A stretch of 64,000 nt of DNA from Myxosarcina sp. GI1 (GTDB lineage Bacteria > Cyanobacteriota > Cyanobacteriia > Cyanobacteriales > Xenococcaceae). The notes beneath the pieces were generated by a model. The model worked only from the letters and a program-made list of their open reading frames with translations. It ran no database searches and was not told where the DNA came from. Positions 38,337 to 47,116 of this stretch are shown piece after piece. The DNA lies in the NCBI RefSeq assembly GCF_000756305.1, contig NZ_JRFE01000016.1, forward strand, positions 37,764 to 101,763. The letters are read 5' to 3'. The translations under genes and the position numbers were made by a program. The number at the start of each line of letters is the position of its first letter. Positions within the stretch are counted from its first letter, which is position 1.

Positions 38337-39662
38337 TTATTTTTCTTGCCAAAATTCATTACTTTGATGTTTATTTTTATCGAAAGAAAAATTAGTTGTT
38401 GACTCTGGCTGAAACTTGGAAAAAGATAGAGTTTCATTTATTGGTGCGATCGCCTTTGGCGGTACGCGGGGCGTAATCGCGCCTTGCGCACTGGCAGAAC
38501 TAATCGTAGCTCTAGTTTCTATTTGACGTTCGAGACGGTCGGCAGAAGAAACTAAATTACTCAAGCCGTTAACTAAATTTCTGACGTTTTCTAAAAATGC
38601 AGGATCGCCAGTAAAAGCTTCTAAATCGGAGGTGATTTTTTGAGCATTGGCAAAAGTAACTCTAGCCGAGTCTAGTGTTTGTTGCAGCGTCACCAAGCTG
38701 TTGGGATCGTTAAATGTCTCGGAAATATTTTTAAGATTTTCCGATGCTGCTGCAGCATTAGCCGTGAGAGTCTCTAAATTTTGTGCTAGCTGTTCGGTGT
38801 CGGTAGTACCTAAAGTATTGTCTAGTTTGACAATCAAACCTTGCAGGCGATCGCTCGTGGTACTAATACTATTTAAAGTTGTAGTTAGATTGCCTTGATT
38901 TTGTTCTAATAAGCGATTGACATTGGTGGTTAATTCACTGACGCGATCGGCAGTAGTCTGATATTTTTGAGCGGTGGTCACTAATTCGCTAGAAGTATTA
39001 TTAGCAATATCGCTCAAATTATTAGTTATCTGCGAAACGCCAGCAAGCTCTCGTTCGACATCTTTTACCAACAAAGAGACATCTTGACTCAGATCGGCTA
39101 CTCCTGCGGCGGCTCTAGAGGCATTGACAACTACAGAATCAATTTTGGCAAAAAACTCTGGATCGCCGTAAAGCTGGCTAAAACGGTAGGTCAAGGGCAG
39201 CAAATCGTCTAGAGTCAAACCTTTTTCTCCAGGAAGGCGAGCATTATTGCATAAGATCGCGTTAGCATTGCAATTGTTACCAACGGGATTTAACTCTAAC
39301 TGGTCTGCCGATAGTTGAGTTTCGGGAATGATATCGATAAAGGTTTCGCCAATCAAGCCAGAACTTGTAGCTTTAACGTTGACATCTCTGGGAATAACTA
39401 AGTCAGAAGAAGAAATTTCGAGAGTAACATCGACTCCATTAGTACCCGATTGAATATTGGCAATTTTGCCTACTCTCAGTCCTCGGTAGCGAACTCCATC
39501 ACCTACTTGAATACCATTAACGTCGGGAAATTCGACTTGGATTTGGTAACTTCTGCTACCAAACTTAATTCCTCTCAACCAAAGAGCAATTCCTGCTACT
39601 AAGGCAACACCAACGATAATTAATAAACCGACAGAGCCTTCTCTTACAGTGCGCGATCGCAT
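38337..39662 (-). CDS. MCE/MlaD-family lipid transport protein
   Basis: 441 residues. N-terminal membrane anchor (GSVGLLIIVGVALVAGIALWL), MCE domain (about 35-115, with GDGVRYRGLRVGKI and SGLIGETFIDI), then a long helical region with repeated Asn/Thr/Leu heptads (about 150-380). Such proteins form a periplasmic ring or needle carrying lipids between membranes; the plastid counterparts are Ycf22/TGD2. It follows the mlaF-like gene by 33 bp. The membrane permease (MlaE) is not in this window. Confidence 0.87.
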   Translation of the reverse strand: MRSRTVREGSVGLLIIVGVALVAGIALWLRGIKFGSRSYQIQVEFPDVNGIQVGDGVRYRGLRVGKIANIQSGTNGVDVTLEISSSDLVIPRDVNVKATSSGLIGETFIDIIPETQLSADQLELNPVGNNCNANAILCNNARLPGEKGLTLDDLLPLTYRFSQLYGDPEFFAKIDSVVVNASRAAAGVADLSQDVSLLVKDVERELAGVSQITNNLSDIANNTSSELVTTAQKYQTTADRVSELTTNVNRLLEQNQGNLTTTLNSISTTSDRLQGLIVKLDNTLGTTDTEQLAQNLETLTANAAAASENLKNISETFNDPNSLVTLQQTLDSARVTFANAQKITSDLEAFTGDPAFLENVRNLVNGLSNLVSSADRLERQIETRATISSASAQGAITPRVPPKAIAPINETLSFSKFQPESTTNFSFDKNKHQSNEFWQEK

Positions 39663-39695
39663 GATAAATTCTATCCTCTCACTCTTAAATATAGT

Positions 39696-40499
39696 TTAAT
39701 CGCCGACTCCAATTGGACCTTCAATACTGGCACTAAAAAATTGCCTGACCAAAGGATTATCAGTAGTATCGATTTCCTCGACTTTTCCCTGCCACTGAAT
39801 TTTGCCTCCGTATAAAAAGATAACGCGATCGGCAGTGCGGCGGATGGTACTTTCTTGGTGAGTTACCATTAAATAAGTACCACACCCTCTTTCGGTACAC
39901 TGTAAGTCACGCACTAAATCTTCAATCACCGTCGAAGCGATCGGATCTAGACCTGCGGTAGGTTCGTCATAAAGCACTACATCGGCTTTACTGTCTTCGT
40001 CTTCGGGATTAGACATAACCGCCCGTGCAAAGCTGACTCGCTTCCGCATACCTCCAGACAATTCGGCAGGATAGCTATCATTAGTTCCCGATAGTCCTAC
40101 CATTTCTAATTTTTCATCAACTAATTTCCTGATTTGTTTGTAGCTTAGATCGGAGTGCTCGAATAAATAAAAGCCTACGTTTTGCTCGACCGTTAGAGAA
40201 TCAAACAGTGCTGCTTGTTGAAACACCATACTGATAACAATTCGGTCTTCTGCATCTTCGATCAGACCCAGACGTTTTTTGCCTCTAATATAGATTTCTC
40301 CTCGGTCTATAGGGATCAAACCAGCAATCATTCGCAAAATTGTAGATTTACCAGTACCAGAAGGTCCGATAATTACCAAAGCTTCACCGCGATCGATCTT
40401 TAAATCGACGCGATCGAGAATTACTTTGTTGCCAAAGCATTTGCTAACCCCTCTTAACTCAATTAAAGGCGGTTCTTTGCCGTTTGTGCTATCGACCAT
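39696..40499 (-). CDS. MlaF-type ABC transporter ATP-binding protein
   Basis: 267 residues. Walker A GPSGTGKST, Q-loop VFQQAALFDSLTV, signature LSGGMRKRVSFARA, Walker B VVLYDEPTAGLDP and the H-loop VTHQES. The LSGGMRKR signature is typical of lipid importers of the Mla/TGD type. It energises the MlaD-like partner encoded next on the same strand. Confidence 0.92.
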   Translation of the reverse strand: MVDSTNGKEPPLIELRGVSKCFGNKVILDRVDLKIDRGEALVIIGPSGTGKSTILRMIAGLIPIDRGEIYIRGKKRLGLIEDAEDRIVISMVFQQAALFDSLTVEQNVGFYLFEHSDLSYKQIRKLVDEKLEMVGLSGTNDSYPAELSGGMRKRVSFARAVMSNPEDEDSKADVVLYDEPTAGLDPIASTVIEDLVRDLQCTERGCGTYLMVTHQESTIRRTADRVIFLYGGKIQWQGKVEEIDTTDNPLVRQFFSASIEGPIGVGD

Positions 40500-40531
40500 A
40501 GTTGTATCAGTAGAGAAGTAGTTGGACTTTT

Positions 40532-40579
40532 AAACGAGACTTGCGCTTGCCGAGGAAACCTCGGCGCGCTTCCTCGTTT
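40532..40579 (-). terminator. Strong inverted repeat between chlI and mlaF
   Basis: Perfect hairpin GCCGAGG-aaa-CCTCGGC (40549-40565) nested inside AAACGAG (40532-40538) and CTCGTTT (40573-40579). It lies just after the chlI stop on the minus strand, whose transcript leaves the hairpin with CGTTTAAAAG. Probable terminator of chlI, insulating the mlaF gene. Confidence 0.5.
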
Positions 40580-40583
40580 TATT

Positions 40584-41657
40584 CTACTCGGCAACTTCTA
40601 AACCAAAAACTCGCGCTACGGATTTTTCTACTTTGTAACCAGAATCAATATTTTCCAGAGGATCTTTACGTAAGCGATGGCGCAGACAGAGGACGATAAC
40701 GCGACGAATATCTTCAATAGTAACTTCGCTGCGTCCCTCAAAAGCCGCAAGTGCTTTAGCAGCACGATTGGTAACGATATCGCCTCGCAACCCGTCTACA
40801 TCTAGTTCGGAGCAAATTTCTGAAATTTTGACCTGTAAATCGCGATCGATAGTAACTTGAGGCAGTAACTCTTGCGCCCGAACGATTTGAGACTGTAATT
40901 TTTCTTGCTCTTCAAAATATTTCTGACAAAAAGCATTGGGATCGCCATCAAATTCGGCTCTTTGCTCGACAATTTGCACTCTTAATTCTGGTTCTTTGAC
41001 CGTATGGATCTCGGCGTGCATCCCAAAACGGTCTAATAGCTGAGGACGCAATTCTCCTTCTTCGGGGTTACCCGAACCGACCATGACAAATCTTGCGGGG
41101 TGTCTGATAGATATTCCTTCTCTTTCTACGGTATTCCAACCGCCAGCAGCCGAGTCTAGTAGTACATCTACCAAATGGTCGTCTAACAGATTGACCTCAT
41201 CTACATAGAGAATACCGCGATTGGCTTTGGCTAACAAACCTGGTTCAAATGCCTTAACTCCTTCTGCCAGAGCCTTTTCAATATCAATAGTGCCGCAGAC
41301 GCGGTCTTCGGTTGCGCCTAATGGTAGATCGACCATTTGTACTTTTTTCTTAACAATTTCGATGGGAAGTTGCTGTTCGATCGCTTGCTTGACTTCTTCG
41401 CTCATCAAGTCAGAATCAACTGGATCGCTATTAAAAGGATCTCCTGCTACTACTTCAATTTCTGGTAAGAGGTCGGCTAAAGCGCGAATTGTAGTGGACT
41501 TGCCCGTACCGCGATCGCCCATAATCATTACGCCACCAATTTTTGGGTCGATAACATTTAAAATTAGAGCCAGCTTCATCTCTTCTTGACCGACAATTGC
41601 CGTGAAGGGAAAAACTACGCGGCGAGTTTTGGCAGGTGCGGGTAGTGTTGCAGTCAT
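40584..41657 (-). CDS. chlI: Magnesium chelatase ATPase subunit I
   Basis: 357 residues. AAA+ motor of the enzyme that inserts Mg2+ into protoporphyrin IX, the first committed step to chlorophyll. Walker [11 protein letters not shown], Walker [13 protein letters not shown], sensor 1 [15 protein letters not shown], arginine finger DRFGMHAEI and the C-terminal helical lid. It works as a hexamer with ChlD and ChlH, not encoded here. It is monocistronic by spacing. Confidence 0.96.
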   Translation of the reverse strand: MTATLPAPAKTRRVVFPFTAIVGQEEMKLALILNVIDPKIGGVMIMGDRGTGKSTTIRALADLLPEIEVVAGDPFNSDPVDSDLMSEEVKQAIEQQLPIEIVKKKVQMVDLPLGATEDRVCGTIDIEKALAEGVKAFEPGLLAKANRGILYVDEVNLLDDHLVDVLLDSAAGGWNTVEREGISIRHPARFVMVGSGNPEEGELRPQLLDRFGMHAEIHTVKEPELRVQIVEQRAEFDGDPNAFCQKYFEEQEKLQSQIVRAQELLPQVTIDRDLQVKISEICSELDVDGLRGDIVTNRAAKALAAFEGRSEVTIEDIRRVIVLCLRHRLRKDPLENIDSGYKVEKSVARVFGLEVAE

Positions 41658-41756
41658 ATTAATTTTTTTGTTTAACAGTAAATAAAATTACTAGCAGAGA
41701 ATTCTACTCAGTATGATTAATGATTTTTTTAGAAAACGTTTTTATTGTGCCATGTT

Positions 41757-42512
41757 TTAATGGTACAGCGATGCGGGAACGACAATATAGCCCGTACTAA
41801 CATCTCCCAAAACCAAATTTTTGCTTTTTCCCCAATACCACCAGTACGCACCGACATAAGCACAGATCGAACTGTCTAGCCGATCTTCAATTGCCTTGAG
41901 TTCTTTTCCCGTTATTTTGTCGTCAATTATAGGTACTAGATTTTTCAGGCTGGTTTCTGTATCGAGGATTGCTAATGATGGTTCTAATAGTGGTAGCTGA
42001 TTAACAATGTAGTCGCGTAGCTTTATTAGTTCCGTTTTACGATCTGCCAGCTTGCCTTTTTTATATTTTAAAATTTTTTGCAAACCGAATAAATTTACTA
42101 TGGCAGGATGGGGATAAACCTCGATTTGATACCGACCTAATTTTTGTGCTTCGATCGCTGGTGCGTGAATAAAGTTTCTGGCTGACAAACTAAGACCAAA
42201 ACTAGTAGTGCGATCGGCAAAAGGACGATTTAAATTGGCAGGATAACACCCTGCATGATAGCGACCAAAGTATTTGTGGGTTAATTTATCTGGTAATCTC
42301 GTTCCTGTTTGATTGGGAATAATTGTTGGTGCATCTACGGCAATCAAAGCAGGTTCGTTGTCCGATACATGGCGATCGATCCAGGTTAAAATCTCTGTTA
42401 TTTCTGCCTTTGTTGTTAGTTCTAAAATTTTTAGTTTATTGTTATGCCACTCCAAACAACACAGTCCGCTATCACCCGATACCCAACCAAAATCGATTCC
42501 GATAAATTTCAT
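41757..42512 (-). CDS. DUF429 domain protein
   Basis: 251 residues. Start KFIGIDFGWVSGDSGLCCLE and AVDAPTIIPNQTGTRLPD are typical of DUF429, which has an RNase-H-like fold; function is not established. The motif RIDSSICAY-like segment near the end (DRLDSSICAYVGAYWWYWG) fits the family. It starts 2 bp after the M42 peptidase gene, so the two are cotranscribed. Confidence 0.8.
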   Translation of the reverse strand: MKFIGIDFGWVSGDSGLCCLEWHNNKLKILELTTKAEITEILTWIDRHVSDNEPALIAVDAPTIIPNQTGTRLPDKLTHKYFGRYHAGCYPANLNRPFADRTTSFGLSLSARNFIHAPAIEAQKLGRYQIEVYPHPAIVNLFGLQKILKYKKGKLADRKTELIKLRDYIVNQLPLLEPSLAILDTETSLKNLVPIIDDKITGKELKAIEDRLDSSICAYVGAYWWYWGKSKNLVLGDVSTGYIVVPASLYH

Positions 42513-42514
42513 TG

Positions 42515-43597
42515 TTAGTACATATCTTTTAAAAACTCACTGTTAGAACCATAAGACAACAAAACTTTGACGCAGTTGGCGATCGCTTCTAGATGGGCAA
42601 TTTCGTATCCGTGAGTATTTTCGGTGGGAAAACTCAAACAGGCTGCCCTGGCTACGTGTCCGAATTTCATGGCGATCGAACCATCGCTACCAAAACCCTC
42701 TAGCGCGGCAAACTGGAGGGGAATACGCGCTTTTTTAGCTGCCTGCAAGATTTCGGCATTGAGGTTTTCATCGTAAATTCCATAGCTGTCTCTAGATAGC
42801 AACACTGGTGCTCGATCGGACTGTAAAGCAAACTCTGCCGCTAAAGGACATATTTCTAAGGCAATTAAGGCATCTAAAGCTTGGTTTTGAGTAAAGTATA
42901 AAGCCCCGATCGCCCCAACTTCTTCTTTTGCCGAAGCTACTAAATAAACATCTACAGGAGGGTTAGTCAGATATTTGGCTAATAACAGCAAGATAGCTAC
43001 CGAGGCTTTATTGTCTAAGGTATAGCTAGCTATATAGTTTTTGAGGCGAAATGGTCGTTTGCGATGTTTGCCTACTACTACCCTACTACCAGGACGAACG
43101 CCAGATTTCTCTAACTCCTCATCAGTACACTTAGTTTCTACCCAAGCATCTTCCCATAATAAAGGGGCATCTTCCTGCTGGGCTTTTTGGGGAGATTCGT
43201 GGGAAACGTGACGGGAACCAAAAGAGAGAATGCCGCTAATTGTCTGGCGATCGCCAATAATATCTACAACCCCTTCACCATAAACCCAGGGAAACGAACC
43301 ACCGAGGCGACGTACCTGGAGACATCCTTCTGCTTCGATAGACTTAACAGCCGCTCCAATCTCATCTTTATGGGCGGTAATAGCGATCGCATTTCCTTCT
43401 TTGCTACCAGGAATTTTAGCAATAATGTTACTGGCTCTATCTTGCCAGGTTTCTACCCCTAGAGCTTGAAAGCGATCGAGCAATACTTTGTCTATTTCTG
43501 CTTCTACACCGCTAGGAGAGTGTAATAAAACTAATTCGCTAATAGTATCGAATAAATCATCGTAATCGATCGCGGGACTACTACCGTTGAGTTCCAT
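42515..43597 (-). CDS. M42-family metallopeptidase (aminopeptidase/endoglucanase-like)
   Basis: 360 residues. Two-zinc site: His in ITAHKDEIG, Asp in YTLDNKAS, catalytic Glu pair in SAKEEVGAIG, Asp/Glu in ALEICPLAAE and His in TENTHGYEIAH. The M42 PDZ-like insert lies at about 75-165. Members remove N-terminal residues from peptides in a large cytosolic tetrahedral complex. The two-gene unit with DUF429 suggests a linked role, unknown. Confidence 0.88.
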   Translation of the reverse strand: MELNGSSPAIDYDDLFDTISELVLLHSPSGVEAEIDKVLLDRFQALGVETWQDRASNIIAKIPGSKEGNAIAITAHKDEIGAAVKSIEAEGCLQVRRLGGSFPWVYGEGVVDIIGDRQTISGILSFGSRHVSHESPQKAQQEDAPLLWEDAWVETKCTDEELEKSGVRPGSRVVVGKHRKRPFRLKNYIASYTLDNKASVAILLLLAKYLTNPPVDVYLVASAKEEVGAIGALYFTQNQALDALIALEICPLAAEFALQSDRAPVLLSRDSYGIYDENLNAEILQAAKKARIPLQFAALEGFGSDGSIAMKFGHVARAACLSFPTENTHGYEIAHLEAIANCVKVLLSYGSNSEFLKDMY

Positions 43598-43705
43598 ATA
43601 TTTATTAGTAAAACCAGAAGTGAATTAATTTTAACTTGGGGGAAATTTCTAATGTATTAAACACTACACTAAATATCTATAATCAGCACGCTCATAATAG
43701 ATAAA

Positions 43706-44554
43706 ATGCCTATAGTAAATATTCGCGGTGTAAATCACTACTACGAATGGATTCGCAACTCATCCAACTCTACCAAACCCGTAATGGTGTTCGTTCATGG
43801 TTGGGGTGGTTCGGCAAGATACTGGCGCAGTACTGCCGAAGCTTTAGCTAATGATTTTGACTGTTTGCTATACGATCTCAGGGGTTTTGGACGTTCTCTT
43901 TTACCCACCGAACCAGTTGAGATTGACTACGAATTAGAAGAATATGCCGACGATTTGGCATTATTGTTAGATGCTTTAAATCTAGACCGAGTTTATCTCA
44001 ATTCTCATTCGATGGGTGCCTCAATCGCCGCTTTGTTTATCAACCGCCATAGCGATCGCGTCCGTCAGGCAATTCTTACCTGCAATGGTATCTTTGAATA
44101 CGATGCCAAGGCTTTTGCCGCGTTTCATAAGTTTGGCGGCTATGTAGTCAAGTTTCGCTACAACTGGTTTTTAAAAGTTCCCTTTGCCGACCAGATGTTT
44201 ATGGCGCGGTTTCTCCATCGTCCCATTAATAAGCGCGATCGCGTGGCTTTTTTAGAAGATTTTTTACTTGCAGATTACGACGCAGCCGCAGGCACGATCT
44301 ATACTTCGGTAAGCAAAAAAGCTGTGGATATAATGCCAAAAGAGTTTACCAAAATTAGCGTTCCCACTCTAATGATTTCGGGTGAAAAAGATATTATTAT
44401 TCCCGCTGCAATGGGTAAACAAGCCGCCGCCCTAAACAACAATATTACTTATGTCGAATTGCCCAAAACATCTCATTTCCCTATGCTGGAAGATAAGGAA
44501 AGTTATTTACAGGCAGTAAGAGATTTTTTACAGGTAGATAGTGTAGTGGCTTAG
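43706..44554 (+). CDS. Alpha/beta hydrolase
   Basis: 282 residues. Oxyanion HGWGGSARYW, nucleophile elbow NSHSMGAS (Ser in the G-x-S-x-G-like H-S-M-G), catalytic Asp in SGEKDIIIP and His in KTSHFPMLEDKE complete the triad. Soluble, no signal peptide. The elbow reads SHSMG rather than GHSMG, a mild departure. The substrate cannot be told. Confidence 0.87.
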   Translation: MPIVNIRGVNHYYEWIRNSSNSTKPVMVFVHGWGGSARYWRSTAEALANDFDCLLYDLRGFGRSLLPTEPVEIDYELEEYADDLALLLDALNLDRVYLNSHSMGASIAALFINRHSDRVRQAILTCNGIFEYDAKAFAAFHKFGGYVVKFRYNWFLKVPFADQMFMARFLHRPINKRDRVAFLEDFLLADYDAAAGTIYTSVSKKAVDIMPKEFTKISVPTLMISGEKDIIIPAAMGKQAAALNNNITYVELPKTSHFPMLEDKESYLQAVRDFLQVDSVVA

Positions 44555-44633
44555 AGAATGAAATTTATCTTCACTTCCAAGCAGTCATTATAAGACAACT
44601 TAGTTTAAATGCGACTTAGCTTATCTTGCATTT

Positions 44634-44984
44634 CTAAGCAAGATTAAGAGCTATCTTCAAAGCTTTCTGAACTTCAACTAATAAATCTGTAGATAAAGTA
44701 CCTAGTTTTCTTTGCAAAACCGATTTACTAACTGTAGCTATTTTATCTACTCTAATCAAAGATGTTTTTTTCAAGCCCAATCGAGCAAATTGAGGATTGC
44801 TGTTTTCAATGAGTACCCAGCTAGCTTGTAAACTACCCGTAGGAATTTTAGAAAAAATCCCCAAAATAATCACTTCTTCTCTATGAACCGATAAAATTAG
44901 TGCAGGTCTGAGTTTTGCTGACGTTAAATCGCTAAAAGGGAATTTAACTAGCCATATTTCTTCAAGCTGAGGATTAGATATCAT
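44634..44984 (-). CDS. PemK/MazF-family endoribonuclease toxin
   Basis: 116 residues from ATG at 44984 (MISNPQLEEIWLVKFPF); a longer start at 45005 would cover more of the antitoxin. EEIWLVKFPFSD and KLRPALILS are the MazF-family barrel, SLIRVDKIATV the later strand. These toxins cut mRNA at short motifs. It overlaps the upstream antitoxin by 11 bp, giving translational coupling. Confidence 0.83.
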   Translation of the reverse strand: MISNPQLEEIWLVKFPFSDLTSAKLRPALILSVHREEVIILGIFSKIPTGSLQASWVLIENSNPQFARLGLKKTSLIRVDKIATVSKSVLQRKLGTLSTDLLVEVQKALKIALNLA

Positions 44985-45156
44985 AAATATCTTCTTCTTC
45001 GTCATTCCATTCAGAAAAACCAGTTTCAGCTAATTGCATCATCTGAGTGGTTGATAGTTTTTCTTCTAAATCCTCAATTAGTGTTATTTGTTCTTGTATT
45101 GACAACTGAAAAATTATTTGTTTGATTTCTTCTAAAGTAAGACTGGGATTTGTCAT
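44974..45156 (-). CDS. Antitoxin of the PemK/MazF-type pair
   Basis: 60 residues from ATG at 45156 (GTG at 45162 possible). Two helices (LTLEEIKQIIFQLSIQEQIT, LIEDLEEKL) and an acidic tail (WNDEEEDIYDI) that can mimic RNA in the toxin. No clear DNA-binding domain, so repression of its own promoter is uncertain. Confidence 0.75.
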   Translation of the reverse strand: MTNPSLTLEEIKQIIFQLSIQEQITLIEDLEEKLSTTQMMQLAETGFSEWNDEEEDIYDI

Positions 45157-45224
45157 GTACACTTTAGTTTTGCAAATTGTTGTCGTATATTACCTAAATA
45201 AATTATAGTAAATGGCGATCGCTT

Positions 45225-45959
45225 ATGAACCTGCTGATAATTCAAAATTCTCAACTTGCTTCTTTAGGATATTTGGGTAAGTGCATCGTCGAAAGAAATG
45301 TAAATATAGAAATTGTTACTCTTTTTTCCAATGATGTACTTCCTACTAACATCAATTCCTACGATGGTTTGATTATTCTCGGTGGTGCGATGAATGCCGA
45401 AGACGACGAAAGCTATCCGTATCTCGAAGAAATTGTACGCCTAATTCATTTATTTGCTGTCAAACATTTACCCATTCTCGGTATTTGTTTGGGAGCGCAA
45501 CTTATTGCCAGAGCTTTTGGAAAAAGAGTTTATCAACATCAAGAAGAAGAACTTGGCTTCACGCCACTGTATCCACTTAGTGAAGTTACTAAAACCGATC
45601 CCTTACTAAAAAATTGTCTCGAACCTATTCGGATAATGGAGTGGCATTTTGATACTTTTGACTTGCCAGATGAAGCTAAATTACTCTTAACTGGCGATAA
45701 ATGTCACAATCAAGCTTACCGTATTAGTGACAATATTTATGGCTTTCAATGTCACTTTGAAGTGGATGAAGCAATTATTTTAAGCTGGATTGACGAAAAC
45801 AGACAACACATCTGGCAACATCGTCCAGATTTTCCCCAACAGTTGCAGCAAGATATAGAAAAATATTTAGCGCGATCGCACTCTTTTTGTCAAAATGTCT
45901 GTGATGGTTGGCTCGATTTAGTTATGCTGGAAATGAATAGAAAAACTTATTCAAGCTAG
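45225..45959 (+). CDS. Class I glutamine amidotransferase-like protein
   Basis: 244 residues. Catalytic Cys in LGICLGAQLIARAFG, His and Glu in FQCHFEVDE. The whole protein is one GATase domain like the N-terminal half of GMP synthase, without a synthetase partner. Such stand-alone enzymes handle gamma-glutamyl amines or act with an unknown acceptor. It is divergent from the toxin pair, 68 bp apart. Confidence 0.87.
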   Translation: MNLLIIQNSQLASLGYLGKCIVERNVNIEIVTLFSNDVLPTNINSYDGLIILGGAMNAEDDESYPYLEEIVRLIHLFAVKHLPILGICLGAQLIARAFGKRVYQHQEEELGFTPLYPLSEVTKTDPLLKNCLEPIRIMEWHFDTFDLPDEAKLLLTGDKCHNQAYRISDNIYGFQCHFEVDEAIILSWIDENRQHIWQHRPDFPQQLQQDIEKYLARSHSFCQNVCDGWLDLVMLEMNRKTYSS

Positions 45960-46238
45960 AGAAATAATTTCAAATGATACTCAAGGTCTAATTTGGCGTT
46001 TTTGTATTGGTAGACTTGGCGAAATAAACTACCAGCTTCACCAGGGCAGTAAGAAAAAGACTCACTTTTGATTTGCAGCATACTCCTCCAACTATATACT
46101 TCTGAAAAAGAGATCGTTGAAGGTAGTATCGAAATCGTAATATTGCGAACGAGTCATGTATTTAAGCGTATCGATAACCAACTGTGGCGTGTCTAGTTTC
46201 AAGTCGAACGCTATTGCCCAGTCGTAATGCAAACTCAT
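45956..46238 (-). pseudogene. Frameshifted pseudogene fragment
   Basis: The 358-bp gap 45960-46317 holds two adjacent minus-strand pieces. The first runs 46238 to a stop at 46092 (MSLHYDWAIAFDLKLDTPQL, then VIDTLKYMTR). The second, in another frame, runs 46081 to 45956 (FSYCPGEAGSLFRQVYQYK). Both look like parts of one cyanobacterial hypothetical protein family with a tail missing. A stop and a frameshift separate them. Confidence 0.4.
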
Positions 46239-46317
46239 TGAACCAATATTCTATTTTTGCTATAAGTACATAGTTATTATAAATAGCAACAAACCCTCTT
46301 TGCTGTTTTTTTGCTAA

Positions 46318-46965
46318 CTATCTTGAATTGTTTTCAGAATTCAAATCATCTAAAAACAGCTTGATTCGCAAAATAATTCCTAAAGTAACTTGCTTGGTCA
46401 GCCAATATAAGCCAGTCAAAATAATAAAAGTAATAGCAATTACTAACAAGGGTTGTTTATCAGTTAGATCGCTTATAGTTGTAACCAATAAAACATCTGG
46501 CTTGGTAACTAAATCCCAACTATTAAAGCGGCGAAATCGACCCATGAAAATACCGATCGCACATAGAGCATGAGTTAGTAACTCGCAGGCAAAAATATAT
46601 TTTTTAGCACCTTGTTTTTCTAAATAATAACTTTGAGCGATTAGAGAAATTGTATAAGCCTCCCAACCAATTAAAATTGCCAAAGAGTGTAGAGGAATAA
46701 AAATTAAAGTAGTAACCCAAATTGAATAACCCGCTCTGATTGCTTCTATTAGATGAATAACATCTGTTAATAAATAAGGAGCATTGGGCAAAAAGAGAAT
46801 AAAAACAACTAAGCCGATCCACCAAAATAGCGATCGCCTGTTACTACGCCGAAGAAACAACCAAAAGCTAAGAACTAAAGGAATAAAAGCTAAAAACAAG
46901 TTCCAGATAATCCATCCACTGTGTTTGTTAAAGGCTTCTAGAGCATTAGCTAATATTGTTTCCAT
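46318..46965 (-). CDS. DUF1361 integral membrane protein
   Basis: 215 residues with about six membrane helices. The patterns IWNLFLAFIPLVLSFWLF, FLPNAPYLLTDVIHL and GIFMGRFRRFNSWDLV are characteristic of DUF1361. Function unknown, cytoplasmic membrane. It is monocistronic. Confidence 0.85.
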   Translation of the reverse strand: METILANALEAFNKHSGWIIWNLFLAFIPLVLSFWLFLRRSNRRSLFWWIGLVVFILFLPNAPYLLTDVIHLIEAIRAGYSIWVTTLIFIPLHSLAILIGWEAYTISLIAQSYYLEKQGAKKYIFACELLTHALCAIGIFMGRFRRFNSWDLVTKPDVLLVTTISDLTDKQPLLVIAITFIILTGLYWLTKQVTLGIILRIKLFLDDLNSENNSR

Positions 46966-47063
46966 CTATTTTTCATTTTCGCGCTGAAGAATTATTCCAA
47001 GAGTAACAAAATTAATCTGTTTTGGGCGTTGCATAACTACGGGATGAGATTTTGAAAGTATCT

Positions 47064-47084
47064 CCCCTGCACCCTGCACCCTGC
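47064..47084. repeat. Heptanucleotide repeat (ACCCTGC)3
   Basis: CCCCTGC followed by two copies of ACCCTGC, downstream of cobA-hemD. STRR type. Confidence 0.7.
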
Positions 47085-47116
47085 TAATCTCAACTATCCC
47101 ATCATGATGCAATGCG

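Noticed and set aside
38440-38500. GC-rich patch in the MCE gene resembling the 9532-9606 palindromic element
   Set aside because: Only short matches such as TACCGCC and CAAAG-like strings are shared, and the frame is intact; not enough to call a copy.
45157-45224. NtcA-type site (GTA-N8-TAC) between the toxin pair and the amidotransferase gene
   Set aside because: GTATATTAC has the wrong spacing; no full match was found.
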